Shown: positions 9,464-21,621 of the stretch, one piece after another | How positions within the stretch are numbered: the first letter of the stretch is position 1 | Layout of the letters: each line of letters opens with the position of its first letter | Assembly (NCBI GenBank): GCA_033977485.1 | Contig: CM066991.1 | Location: forward strand, 129,103,999-129,167,998 | Direction of reading: 5' to 3' | DNA from: Hydrangea macrophylla | Lineage: Eukaryota; Streptophyta; Magnoliopsida; Cornales; Hydrangeaceae | Length of the DNA stretch: 64,000 nt | Made by a program: the position numbers and the translations under genes | Notes under the pieces: generated by a model | Seen by the model: only the letters and a program-made list of their open reading frames with translations | The model's database searches: none | Told to the model about the DNA's origin: nothing

Positions 9464-12449
9464 ACATAGGTAGAAAATGATGAGCAAGAAATGGGTATGA
9501 TATGAAAATGGCTTAGGAAAAAAAAAAAGAAAAAGAAATTGCCGGAACCCTGTGCCAAACAAGGCTTTAGCCTCCCCACCAATGGTGGGTGGAAAAAAAA
9601 TTTCATGGCCCGACCATGCTCGGCCCGGTGGTTACCCGGCCCGAACCTAACCTGGTCACAAATAAACCCAGCTCAGGCCTAACCTGAACACGGCTCGGCC
9701 TGGCCCAAAACTGCCCAGACCCGAACCCGTCCAAGCCCACCCATTTGCCAAGCCTAATTCCAAGCTTTGAATATGTACCAATAAAGCATAAAATTTAGAA
9801 CTTTATACTAGAACTGAATGAACCATTTTCTTTCTAACTCTGAAACCAAATTTAAACAATAATTTCAGAAGATAAGTGGGTCCAAAACATAGGATGTATA
9901 AAGAAAACTATGATTCAATTCTGTGATCTCTAGGGCTCTTTTTGAGTTGTGGTTTTGAAGAGAGAAAAGAAAAAAAGGGAAGGAAACCAGTTACTCAGTT
10001 TTCTACTCCATGCTTAAATAATTGACTAGTGCTATATACACACACTTTTTGACACACAACTTTAAATGCATGTACCGTGTGTTGTGTAAGTGGTGCATAG
10101 AAAAGTGTGAAAAATTCAAACAGCACAAGGTATATGTGTTTAAAGCATAGTGTGTTAAAAAGTGTGTGTACCAAACAATGCCCTAAATAATTAGAACTCG
10201 TGAGAAAAGGAAGTGACTCACGAAATTGAAAACTATTTATTTTTCATCTTATTTTTATTTTGTTTTATTCCTTATTAATCAAACAAAGAAATTTTCTCAG
10301 TATTCTTTTTTAACTTCTTGCACTAAATCCATCAACCAATCAGAGCCCCAGAGAAATACAAAGAAGAAAAGCTAAAGCTAGGAATTTTGTTTCATGCATC
10401 ATATGTCCAAACAACCCTACTGCAGAGATTCCAATCTTGAATTTAGCCAAAACACCACTGATAAACCAAGTGAAAACACTGGTCTTCCCTCTCTATTGTG
10501 AAATGCTTATTTGATGCCTTGATGGATGCTTGGGGTTTTTTTCTTTTGGAAATACTGGTAAGAAAATGTAGTTAGAAAGAAGAAAAAGAAAAAAAGAAGC
10601 TTTCATTAAAAGCTTTCAGAGCAGGAGATTTGGTGAAAAATATACAAGTAGCTCTCACCTAATATATCTTAAAAAAAAAAGGGTTCTCACCTAATATGCC
10701 ATTAGAAATTTGGTTGGAAAAGTCCTATCATATTGGACTATTTGAGTTTAAATGACAAGCTGTATTAACTTTGCTCAAAAGTCAATGATTAGGAAACTTG
10801 ATCAAATCAAATCTTTTATAAAATCTCTTAGATATGTAAAATTTTCAAAATTTACTGTTAAAAAAACCTTTTACTAAAATTTAAATAAAATAAAAAAAAA
10901 ACAAACAAACAAACAAACAGAAAGAAAGAAAGAAAAAGTTGGACCTATGATCCAAAAAAGGCTATTTTATAGAACTTTTGACTAAAATTACATTTAATTA
11001 AGAATGAGGGTATAAAAATTCTAAAAAGTGAAGATATAATCGGTCATTCAGTATTGTTATTGCATAGCACAACAAAGAAAACATTAATTTTCTAACAGCT
11101 AGTTAGCATATTGGAGAGATATGTTGTCGAAAATTTCGAACAGGGGAGATTCTTGCAATATCTCATACATCAGGGATGAAACTTTAATATATAAAAATAT
11201 CAGGAGAAGTCAATGTAATTTGCCTAATCTAAAAATAGTCAATTGTATAGTTAGACATTCCTACACTATTTTTCTTATATGCTACCATCCATATTACAAC
11301 TAAAAGTATTATTTATTAACTTGCATTTGAGTGAACACATCATTGGAACACCATTTTAAGAGGTCCACTGCCAAATTATGGCAACACATCAATGATGCTA
11401 TAGGCTACAGCCTATAGGGCATGCCGTTTTGTGCACCATTTGCTAAGGGCTCCTTTTGTAATGCTGTAGTTTCTCTCTTTTTTTTTCTTTTTTTTTTTTT
11501 TTTTTTCATTTTTCTGAAAATGACAGTAGAAAGCGTGCTTAGTAATTGTTTTTGTTTTTCTTTATCGGAGAACAAAATAAAAAGCGTGTTAGGAAATCGT
11601 TCGCCTTTCTGGTTTTTTTTTTTTTTTTTTTTTCTTCTTCTTCAGAAAGACAACGAGATTGGATTATATAAAACAAAACCAAAAAAAAAGAAAAAAAATG
11701 GATTTTCAAGTTTTAGTGATCGTTCTCATAAAATGAAAACAAAAAACTAATTTTTTTTTTTTGAAAGAGTAATGCTAGGTGCACTTAAATGGGACACCTA
11801 AATAATATACGCTGATGTGGATTTTCAAAATTATTCATTAGCTGCCAAACAAAGTTCAAATTAATTTTAAAACTGCCACGACATATCACTATATCAGCAT
11901 GTGAATAATTTAGGTTCACAAAACCCGTATAATTAGCATTTTCCTTTCCAAAATATAAAATACACACACAAAAAAAAAAAAGAAAAAAAGAAAAAAGAAA
12001 AGCAAAGTTACCATTTCTTTTTCGCTATTTCAAATGTAGCCACTATCCAGAGAATAAGTTCTCACTAGTCCAGTTCATCTCATATCATATACATATCGCT
12101 ATATTAATTGCCACTATCTAGATAATAGTTGGACAGTTGAACAATAGAGACAAGAAAATGTAGGACAAAATAGAAAGAGACCAACTGTGCATTCAAATTG
12201 TACTTTAAACTTTATTGGTCAATATATATATATATATATATATATAAGGAAATCATGATTTTGACTCTTGAGACACTAAAAAAACAAGCAGAAAACTACT
12301 CCCTAAAAATCATGCCCAATGTCCAACACAAAAGCAAGTTTTAGCAAAATGATCCAAACTACTAGAATTCACACAAAAAAAAGAAAAAAAAAATTTACCT
12401 ACCCAAATTATTTCCATATATATATATATATATATAAATTTTTTTTTTT
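9464..12449. other. Intergenic, downstream of STP gene 1
   Basis: AT-rich. At 9600-9760 there is a GGCCC/CCCGG-rich tract of a common plant dispersed-repeat type. Poly-T/poly-A runs occur at about 11470-11510 and 11610-11630. A hairpin MITE is listed separately. No coding region is supported; the open frames here consist of homopolymer runs. Confidence 0.5.
10036..10184. mobile_element. Short hairpin MITE, copy 1
   Basis: About 150 bp with inverted termini: ACACACTTTTTGACACAC on the left and GTGTGTTAAAAAGTGTGTGT on the right. A second copy with the same ends and interior lies at 19192-19331. Neither codes for anything. Flanking target duplications are not clear, so the superfamily is unassigned. 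Confidence 0.7.
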
Positions 12450-12893
12450 TCAAGCAATTTCTAGACTCTTTGATCTAACATCATCCAAGAATCTCTTCCA
12501 AACAGGGTGTTGCTTCCAAACCCTCTCAGTCATTTCATCGATAGGCACACCCTTAGTCTCCGGCAACAAGAACTTCACAAAAAAACCCATGATCACAATC
12601 CAAGCAGAGAAAAAGAAGAATATATAGGCACGCATGTGACACAACATAGACAAAAATGCCTGTGCTATGAGGAATGTGAACAACATGTTGGAGCTAACTG
12701 CAAAAGCAAAGCCTGCGGTTCTTGTTTCCAGAGGGAACGTCTCACTTGGAATCAACCAACCCAGGGGTCCCCAGGACCAAGCAAAGCTCATAACGAACAA
12801 ACACACCAGAATTACCACAAAAACCCCCAACCCTGTGCTAAGCGATGAGCCTGTAGTTTTCAAATGCCCAAGCAAAATCGCTCCAATTGTAGC
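12450..12893 (-). CDS. STP gene 1, exon 4
   Basis: Codes residues 356-502: TM9-12, with [21 protein letters not shown] and PETKGVP, and a short tail ending EIA before TGA. Confidence 0.9.
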   Translation of the reverse strand, partial: ATIGAILLGHLKTTGSSLSTGLGVFVVILVCLFVMSFAWSWGPLGWLIPSETFPLETRTAGFAFAVSSNMLFTFLIAQAFLSMLCHMRAYIFFFFSAWIVIMGFFVKFLLPETKGVPIDEMTERVWKQHPVWKRFLDDVRSKSLEIA

Positions 12894-15800
12894 CTGCATT
12901 TGTGATTATTATCAAATTGCAACAAGAAAAAGCTATAGAAAAAGAGTTTTAAGATAATAATAAATAATTTTATCATTACTGTTTGTTTTCCTTTCCTTTC
13001 CCCTTTTCTAAATTTGAAGACTCAGAAAAGGTGAGTGTAAGACTTTATTTGCTTCATATATTTAGTGTTGATTGAAAAGAACATAAAACACTGAGGAAAG
13101 AAAACACTTTTATACATTTTTTTTTAGGTACTCTTTCGTTTTATTCTAAAGAGGTTATTGGTCCAGTATCATACACTTTGAAACAATCGAAAGAGGACCT
13201 AAGGAAGTTTAAAAACACTTTTCTTTATTTGGTTAAATAAGGAAAACAATGAAGAAAATAGAAACAAAGTAAAATTAAAAACGCTGAATTTTACGCGAAT
13301 CACTATCCTTCCTCGATTTTTTGAGTTCTTATTGTATTTCAAAAACTAATCTCTAGTTTAATTAAGCATGGATGCAACGAAACACAAAAGGGAAAAATAA
13401 ACACACTCTAGAAATTCATTTGTTCCTTTTTCTTTAAATCCAAAAATCAATGGGAGCCTTAGAGAAGAAAATCTGAAGGTACCTACCTGTGTTACAAACA
13501 TTTGGCAACAAGCTTGGAGAAGCAATACCCTCCTCCCAAGCCTGTCCACAGCATAGATTGAGACAAAAGTACTACCCACATTCACAATTCCAGTAATCAC
13601 AGCCGATAGCAATGCTGCATCGTTCTTGAATCCGACTGTTTGAAACAAAACTGGGGAGTAAAACATTATAGCATTAATCCCAGTGAACTGCTGAAAAACT
13701 TGCAAGCAAATGCCAATGACCAGCGGTGGCACGCTCGATCTTTTCATGAGCTTCTTGAATGGGTGTTTCACTAATTTAGCTTGCTCACAAGCCATTTTGA
13801 TCTGCTCATATTCAGCATCTACATCATTTACACCCCTGATTTTTTTTAGAGCCTCTTTGCCCTTTTGGTCATGGCCTCTATCAACAAGGCTTGTGGGTGT
13901 TTCGGTGATGAACAATGAGCCCAAGAGTAGGAAAATGGCAGGGACTGAGGCTAATCCAAGAGAGACCCTCCATCCATGTGGGTGTAATTTTGATGTGCCA
14001 TAGTTCACAAGATTGGCTATGAATATCCCAATTGTTACAAAGAGTTGGAAGAGAATGTTGACAGCACCGCGGTGTTGGACCGGTGCAATTTCTGATAAGA
14101 ACACTGGAACCGCCTGCAATTTTTATCATTAACATTTAATTTGATCATTACCCGATCTTTAGAAATATGTTTGGTTCATGAGTTTAGCTAGGAATAGACA
14201 AGAAATCTTTTTTGTTTAACGCATGTGTGATGAATAGAAAGGAAAAGAAAATGGTTTGAAACATAAAATCAAAATTGTAAATTTTTTTTTTTTTTTGAAT
14301 ACTTAGTTAATATGTTGGAGCATCTGTGCAACATGTGTTTGTAAATGGAAGGGGTCTCTCAACTACTAAAATGACCCCCAACCCCATGCCATTGCGTCGT
14401 AAATTTAAAATACAGTATTTTTGTTTTGTTAATCAAAACTGCGAAAAAAATAAGAAGAAAGCCTAAATAATATATGAAAACTGAATAAAATTTTGCATTA
14501 TCTTGAATTCTTAGTACATTTTAAAAAATATATTTTTTAAAATTATCTAAGCATGGAGGAGAACAATATCTGTATTTCTTCTTTCTTTTTCGTTCTTCAT
14601 CTCTAAATCTAAAAAATTAAACGAAGCCTTTAGCATAACCAATCCAACTTTTTTTTTTGATACAATCTTCATAATTAAATAGAGATGTACTAAAAAAATT
14701 CTCGTAAGTTTAACCCTACCTCATTGCCAATTAGTTTTTTTTTTTTTTTTTTCATTTAAACATTGGAGAGACAGTTGGAAAATTATGTATTTCTAAATTT
14801 CCTTCTTTTTTTCATTTTTCTTCTCTAAGTCTGTAAACCAAACGAAGCCTAACGCACAACCAATGAAAATTTTCTAACACTATCTCAGTAAATAGAAACG
14901 TAATATATAACAACACTCTCATTAATTTAGCACTATCTCATTGCCAATTAATTACTATTTGTATACCCGATTTTTCTTTTTCTTTTTCTTTTTCCTTTAT
15001 AATCTCTCTTCTCTAAATCTGCAAATCAAACCGACCTAAAAGCAAAACCGATCGACGATATTCATAAATATAGAGAAAAAAAAAAACTAGTTTCTCATAA
15101 AATTTAGTCATACCTCATTGCCAAATCCAACTCCAATTCCAAATAGAATTCTCCCAAGAATTAACATCCATATATATTCACCTCCAGCACTCAATCCAGC
15201 CCCTCCCAAAAAAAAGATTGATGCTATTATAATTGTGGGCTTGCGACCCAATTTAGTGCAACACTTTGATGCTCCAAAACTTGCAATCAGAGCAGCTAGA
15301 TATAGAGAGGATGTGAAAAGTTGTAGATATTGATCATCATATTTGCAATAATTATTTTCTTTGGCATGAAGTTTCCTTTCATGAACCTTTGGAAAAAATT
15401 TGATCAAGAAATCATCCATGGCTGTCACTCCACCTACAACCAACAAAATAAAAATAAATAAATAAAATTCATGGTCAGCCTATATAATACTATATCTGCA
15501 AGTCTATCTTGTGGGACCGTTTGACAAAACTTCTGCTTTTGCGATCAATTAGAAACAAAAAAAATAAAATAAATATTGTTGGTGACCAAAAGTGTCCAAG
15601 GCCAATTGCAAATTTTTACTACTGGCTGATTTTTATATGTAGAAATTGTATCACAGAATAACAATCAGTAAACTAATAAAAAGTGAAGAATAGAACATGA
15701 AAACAAGAGTGAAATTAGTTAAGATAACACCTTTTTTTTTTTTTTTTGGATACTCAAATTTTTTATGAATCGGATGAATCGGACGATCCAAACCGATTCA

Positions 15801-16028
15801 ATGCAATTTTTGATTCATAGACACAAATCAAATTGTTGGGGGTATGAGAATCGAATCGTGAATCAAACAATTCAAACAACCATATAAATTGGAATTATAA
15901 TAGCACATACCAGAGATACCAATATCATAGCCAAACATGAGACCTCCAAAGGCTGCAATAATCCAACATGCCATAACATAAACTGTGACTTTGGATTTGA
16001 AGGGGACATTCTTGTCTATGGTTGTCAT
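12450..16028 (-). CDS. Sugar transport protein (STP), H+/hexose symporter, 4 exons
   Basis: Encodes a complete 502-aa major-facilitator sugar transporter of the plant STP family (plasma-membrane hexose/proton import). Exons are 16028-15911, 15433-15114, 14113-13487 and 12893-12450, all with GT-AG introns of 477, 1000 and 593 bp and frames that join exactly. Visible motifs: [10 protein letters not shown] in TM1 with proton-site Asp35; lid cysteine Cys69 (NNYCKYD) and its partner Cys440 (SMLCHM); LGRKP after TM2; TM4 Arg134 (LGRILFG); [12 protein letters not shown] (287-298); DRLGRR (336-341); PETKG near 466. I chose Met 16028 because the longer upstream Met at 16076 would add 16 residues lacking STP similarity. 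Unusual: Glu146 in GFGNE where relatives have Gln, and TETPTSL where Pro-Glu-Thr-Pro is common. It resembles the STP6/8/10 side of the family more than STP13; the exact orthologue is unresolved. The first intact gene upstream is phytocyanin. Confidence 0.93.
13487..14113 (-). CDS. STP gene 1, exon 3
   Basis: Codes residues 147-355, from AVPVFLSEIAP through the central loop and TM7-8 to CCQMFVTQ. The donor GTAGGT is phase 0. In the STP13-like gene the same stretch is divided by two introns. Confidence 0.9.
15114..15433 (-). CDS. STP gene 1, exon 2
   Basis: Codes residues 40-146: the lid domain with NNYCKYD, TM2-TM4 and GVGFGNE. Acceptor TTGTAG; donor GTATGA in phase 0. Confidence 0.9.
15911..16028 (-). 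CDS. STP gene 1, exon 1
   Basis: Codes residues 1-39 plus one base: the cytosolic N-terminus and TM1 with the FGYDIGISG motif. The donor GTATGTG follows after phase 1. Confidence 0.9.
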
Positions 16029-16086
16029 CTTTTGCTTCTCCAATAGCCCTCGTAGTGAAGGACTTGAAATTAACAAAAAACTTTCT

Positions 16087-16093
<7 letters not shown>

Positions 16094-16149
<56 letters not shown>
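16094..16149. repeat. (GA)n tract upstream of STP gene 1
   Basis: About 28 GA repeats, 66 bp upstream of the start codon; CT in the sense of the gene. It probably lies in the 5' leader or core promoter, where CT/GAGA tracts are common in plants. A similar tract precedes the STP13-like gene at 57340-57370. Confidence 0.8.
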
Positions 16150-16151
<2 letters not shown>

Positions 16152-16249
16152 TGTAATGGTTCTTTTGCTCTTGCTCTTTTCACCTAGTACGTTATGGGAT
16201 GAGAATATTTGCAAAAAGATATGTGGGGGCCGGTATTTGTAGAGATAGT

Positions 16250-18406
16250 TTTATCAATTTCGGATATCTTTTAGTCTTTAATTTATACCACATAGCGAAT
16301 ATCTTGGTTGATAATATCCTTTTCGTATTAATATTGTCTAAATATATATGGCTTATCAAAAAGAGTAGTCTAAATATAGTAGTTTGTGTTTCGAATATAG
16401 CATTGTCCAATGAGAGTTCATGATTTTATCCTTTTATCCATCTATATATTTGTGGATTTTGTTAATTGAGTATTTTTCTAAATATTGGGAGATAAAAAGT
16501 TCTTAAACAAAATTTGGTAACACCCTCAATCAAGGAAAAACCCATATAGGATTTAATTCCGATCCAATACATGTATTTTGGTAATAAACGTGCTAATTTA
16601 TAATTATTGTTTAGATCGATGAAATCTCATAAAAACTCTATTAAAGTAGCTTTAAGTGTCATTGGGATTGGTTTGACCGTTTTCGTAATCCGGATAAAAT
16701 ATGAACTTTTATGTTATCCAGAAGTAGAAGTCTTAATCACAAGGGTTAATTAGTGTAAAGTCCTATTAAGTGTACCTTTTTTTAAAATCGGCCCAACCCC
16801 AAAAACAATTTAAGGATAGGTCCACAAAAAAATTTTGAGACGATATTGCCCCTAACTCCAGCTGCGCAAATAACACAGTTTCTTTCCAAAAATATGATCT
16901 CATGGAAATTTCGGAAAAAAAAAAAAAATGACCCACAATCACTGCAACAATCTAGGAATTTCAAATTGAAACTCCAAAAACTTTGATTTTCATCTTCCTT
17001 CGTGAGAATGTAGGGTTTTTAGCCCAAAAACTTATTCAAGCTGTTTGGGGTAGAAAATTTCCGATCATCTCTGCCAACGTCGACGGTGATATTCCGATTC
17101 AACCGAAGAATGGGAAGAAAAGGTAACACAATTATTTTGTGTGAAACCAACATATCAAATTTGTCACTAAGTTTTTCGGTATTCGGCTTGTTCGAGCGTT
17201 CTTTGTAGATAGATCTTCTGCTCCATATTGTTCAGCAACATGTGCTTATGAGTTTGTTTCTTGCGATTTCTTGGGTCCAACTCATGATTGAACCTATTAT
17301 GATTGATATACTGCAAAAAAGAAAATATGGTTCCCGGCCAGTATGAATCGCAGAACACATTGTTCACTAATGGGAACAGTCTCACGTGACTGATAATATT
17401 CACACTCATTTACAGTTCTATGTATTTTCAAACCATATTTAGCCAATATCAAGTTTAGTGGCTTAGTCTTGATTTCTATATCGGATATAATTGTTAAAAA
17501 ATGTGAAGTTTTTCATCAGTCTGAACAGCTGGAGTGATAAATTTAACAGTCAACTATGAGAAATTTTTCACTAGTATGAGCACCACCACAGGAGTGATAA
17601 ATTTAACACTTAACTGTGAGAAATTTTTCACATGTTTGAGCGCAACTCACAAGAGTAATGAATTTCTCACTACTATTTCTTTGGCTTACTATAATTTACA
17701 TCACCATGGCAGGCATTTTGCGAGGATTTTGATGGTATAAGTGATTGATGTCGAAGGCCATATATATATCTGTCAAATGCGTAGAATTTTCTTGTCAATG
17801 GTTTGGGAGGTGAAGATTTATGCTGGATTTGGAATAGGATTCTGGTTTGGGTTGATAATGGATGCTTGTGGTCTCGAGCTTGTTTCAAGACTTCGTGAGC
17901 ATAAGTATGGGTGTTTTGACTTATAGAGTTTATGAGATAGCCAAGGATAGATTTGAAATTTGGGTGCTGGGTTTTGTGTTGGAGGTGATGCATTGATCGA
18001 TTTGTTATGCTCTGTTTGATTCTCTTCAGTACACCATTTGTTGGATCTATATTTGCTACTGTTTTGATTTGGGTCTGTTGTGTTGCTTGCTTTTCTGCAG
18101 AGTTTGGTAAGGTTTTGTTGATGTCTCGATCAAGTGTTCGTGCAGATGGCTAAAAGAATGGAATCTGGGGTATCTTTTGGGGCAGAAATTGTTTAGGAGG
18201 TCTTGTATCTCCGAGTTTGGGGTTTTGTCAATACCTTTGTATTATGTTAACGTTATTGCTATTTTTGACCATTTCGTTTTGCTATTTGGTGTTTGGGTGA
18301 TTTGGGATGTGATTTTTGCTGTTATTGTTATTGGAGATTTGGTGTTTTCTTTGGGGCCCAAACTTATGGCTGCCTTGGGTTGTACTTTTAGTGGATATTC
18401 CACCTC
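16250..18406. other. Upstream region and palindrome-bearing repeat (locus D)
   Basis: Promoter-side DNA of STP gene 1 runs into a repeat-like region from about 16745. Around 17531-17650 there is an exact-period 60-bp tandem duplication carrying (A/G)TGAGAAATTTTTCAC at 17556 and 17616, related to the palindrome arrays at loci A, B and C. Open frames over 17673-18437 show no recognisable domain. No gene is supported. Confidence 0.45.
17531..17650. repeat. 60-bp tandem duplication with GTGAGAAATTTTTCAC
   Basis: Units 17531-17590 and 17591-17650 both begin GGAGTGATAAATTTAACA and contain (A/G)TGAGAAATTTTTCAC. This ties the region to the palindrome-array repeats at 20.7-21.2, 27.7-27.9 and 58.6-59.8 kb. 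Confidence 0.8.
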
Positions 18407-18409
18407 TTA

Positions 18410-19033
18410 CAGTCCGTTTGGTATGATTGTGAAATAGAATAGAATTGAATTGGAGAGAATAGAAAAGAAAAGAAAAGAGTAGAATTGATTTGCAATTCTA
18501 ATTCTCTTGTTTGGTTTGAAATAGAAATAGAAAGAATAGAATTGAAAAGAATTAATGATACTTCCTAAAATACCCTGGACCTTAAACCTAATTTACCCAA
18601 ACACCCAAACACACCTTCGGCTCCGGGTAAGACCAGAAGAACAAAAAGAAAGAAGAAGACCGAAGAAGACGACCGGAGAAGAAGAAGAAGACGATCGAAG
18701 AAGAAGAAGAAGAAGATCAGACGAAGAAGAAGAAGGAGAGATCAGAAGAAGAAGAACGAAGAAGAAGAGATCAGAAGAACGAAGAAGAAGAGATACGAAG
18801 AAGAACGAAGAAGACGAAGTAGGTTTGGGGTATTTTGGGAAGAACACATTCTGAGACTGAATTCTCACCAAATCCGACCATTTTTGGTCGGATTTGTAAA
18901 CAGCCCAAAACAAGAATTGGGTAGAATTCAAAATGAATTCATTTCTTGTTTTGTGTCATACCAAACACAAGAATTCCACAAAATAGAATTGCAAATGAAT
19001 TCTATTCTACTTTGTGGCATACCAAACGGACAG
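18410..19033. mobile_element. PIF/Harbinger-like MITE with TTA target repeat
   Basis: 624 bp bounded by inverted termini CAGTCCGTTTGGTATG (left) and CTGTCCGTTTGGTATG (right, reversed), one mismatch in 16. It is flanked by TTA at 18407-18409 and 19034-19036, the 3-bp target duplication typical of PIF/Harbinger. The interior is AT-rich outside and has a GAA/GAAGA array (about 18640-18820) that creates spurious charged open frames on both strands. No transposase. Confidence 0.85.
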
Positions 19034-19191
19034 TTAATGAATTATTTTTCTTTGCTTAGCAAAAAAAAAGTGATTGGTCCAACATAAGTCCAGTAATGAC
19101 AGTTTATATGCAGTTTTTACATCAAAACTGAACCTTTAAAGGCACAAATCTAGTATCAAAAAATGAGATACAAACCGATAAGAGTAGTGTT

Positions 19192-19331
19192 ACATACACA
19201 CTTTTTGACACACAGCTTTAAATTCATGTACATTGTGCTATGTAAGTGGTGCACAAAAAAGTGTGAAAAATTCAAACAGTACAAAGTACATGTGTTTAAA
19301 GTATAGTGTGTCAAAAAGTGTGTGTACCAAA
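19192..19331. mobile_element. Short hairpin MITE, copy 2
   Basis: Matches 10036-10184 over its length, with termini ACACACTTTTTGACACAC and GTGTGTCAAAAAGTGTGTGT and a conserved interior (AAGTGGTGCA, AAAGTGTGAAAAATTCAAAC). Non-coding. Confidence 0.7.
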
Positions 19332-20339
19332 CATTTCCCAACCGATAATAATAGTCAAGGAACGATAACGTGATACACTCTTCTTACCTTTAATGTGCAT
19401 GGCTATAATAATGGGATATTAACCAAAATGGTTGGATATCATTAAATAACTCAGTTAATGATTATACATGTACATATATAGACTCTTATATATATGGCCT
19501 AAAATTAATTTCCAAAACAGAATTTCGTATATACATATATGTATATAATATATGTAGGGGTAAATTCGTCAGTTAAAAAATATTTATTGGGAGTTATGGG
19601 TTGATAATATACTAGTACAAAACAATTAGGGTCTATTAATATAAACTTATACAGAATGGGCCTAAAACTAAAAACATTGATATATAGAAATTTTCGGGTA
19701 TATTTCTATAATCACAATGACACTATAAGACTTACGAAAAAGTCATTAAAAACCTAATATGCTTCTTGAATCATGTTCGGACACATCTAGACATGTTTAA
19801 GTCAAAACGAGTTTATGAGGCTCTAAAGTGCTTTCTAGAAAATTAATTTAAAATATACTAATATGTGCCTATATAAATTTTAGGTTTCAGAAGCAAAACT
19901 TGCGTTTGGAAAGTGATTCCAAACAGCCCCTTGGAGGGAAAGATGTCCTTGTCAGCAGTGCTACAAGAAATATATCACTGTTTTAGAAGATGCTGAACAT
20001 GGCTTCATGTATTTAATTTCTTGAAATCATGGATAAGTTATTGAGAAATAAATTTTCTGTTTTGAGTATTAATGGTAGTATTGATTGTAATTTTTTAATT
20101 CCTTTTGAGCAGAGGTGTGTAGTAAAGTTAAATTTGTTAATTTTCCAAAATTTAATTGCCGTTTTCATAAAGACATTGATTGCAAATTTGTAATTCCTTT
20201 TAAAAAAAACATGTTTCAAAATCATTCACAAAAAAATTTGATAAAATATATCTTTACCATTTTTAGTTGCAGATATTGATTAAGCTTTTTTTTTTTCTTA
20301 CAAATCAATCACAAAAAGTAGTTAATATATAAGAAACCT
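19332..20339. other. AT-rich intergenic, nothing recognised
   Basis: No open frame with domain similarity, no terminal repeats and no RNA gene seen. Contains short TA-rich microsatellites around 19470-19550. Confidence 0.5.
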
Positions 20340-21621
20340 ACGAATGGTCCCTAGATATGGATTTAATATTGATTTGGTCCATCCGATTTTGTAGGAATTG
20401 AAATTTATCCATCATATCACCAAATCTTAGGATTTAGTTCTTTTTTCCAAATCTGCAAGTAATTTCTGGACGTATATACTCTTGATGTATATTTTAAGTT
20501 AATTTTTAATAAACATGTTTGTTATATTTAGATAAGTTAATTGCAACATAAATTTAGTAGTTATGAATTCGTGGAGTTATGGTTTGTAAAATCATGGAGT
20601 TACCTAAATTTGTTATCTCCTAATTTAATTAAAATTCTTTGAAAGGAAGGAATCGTGTACATGTCAATAAAAAAAAAGTGAGAAATTTCTCGCTTCGTCA
20701 GTTTTATATTTGAAAATTTCTCAGTCAAATAGCGAGAAATTTCTCACTTTTTACAAATCTTAACAATTATAAAGCAAAGTGTGAGAAATTTCTCACTTTG
20801 ACTGTAAAGAAGTTTCTCAATTTTATGATTTTCATATTCATAGCCTGAGTTCAAGGATCGTGTGCATCATCAAATAATGGATTTTTACGTATCATATCGA
20901 TTTGTTGAGTTCTCAGTAAAGGTGAGTATTTCTCATTTTTTTTAATGTGAAAAATATTATGATAAAGTGAGAAATTTATATAACAGAATGTGAGAAATTC
21001 TTACTAAAGATCAAATGAAATTCATATAATAGAATGTGAGCAATTCATACATACAACAAAAATTTCACGCTTTATTCACAGAAATACTAAAAGTGAAAAA
21101 TACCCCTTGTTAACCCAAGTATAGGCATACAATCATAGAGTATTTGGTGAGAAATTTCTCGCCTTTTTTGTAGGTTCATTTTCAAAAAGAATTTTCTCAC
21201 CTTTTTTTTGTAAAAAGTTTTACAAATACAGATTTTTTGAAATATTAAGAAAAAAATTACAATTGATGGGAAGAAGGAAAAAAAGTGAAAAAAAAAAAAA
21301 AAAAAAAAAAAAAGGTGATGCCATATCCCCAATTGAGACCTAAATATCACCAACTTCTTCGTCTTCTTTTTCTCTCGTTGCTCTCTACTTCATTAGAGAA
21401 GTGACGCCACTTCCGTTCGCTACTACCTCGTGCAAGTATGTACTTTCCTTCTTCTTTTCTTCATTTTCTGTTTCGTCATTTTTTTGCTTCTTCGTTGTCT
21501 TTTTTTTTTTTTTAAAACAAATCCAAACCCACATAACCCAACTTATATTATGTCAAATACTATAAGAAGAAGAATAAGAAGAACACTCAGTAGTAAATCA
21601 GAGCCCTATCAGAGATGTACC
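20340..21621. repeat. Palindrome-array repeat, locus A (left part)
   Basis: AT-rich, non-coding. Near-copies of GTGAGAAATTTCTCAC occur at 20678-20693, 20732-20747, 20781-20796 and 21147-21162, with half-sites between. The right part resumes at 26030 after the nested LTR element and ends near 26340 in 'gggtattttggtccctaaaa', a phrase almost repeated at the end of locus C (about 60465). I infer one repeat element split by the LTR element; its left end near 20340 is approximate. Confidence 0.55.

Noticed and set aside
11421..11750. 109-aa Phe/Lys-rich frame
   Set aside because: Translation of poly-T and poly-A runs.
12507..12957. Plus-strand frames over STP gene 1 exon 4
   Set aside because: Antisense shadows of a well-supported transporter exon.
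18555..18931. Charged or Ser-rich open frames on both strands
   Set aside because: Low-complexity translation of the GAA/GAAGA array within a MITE.
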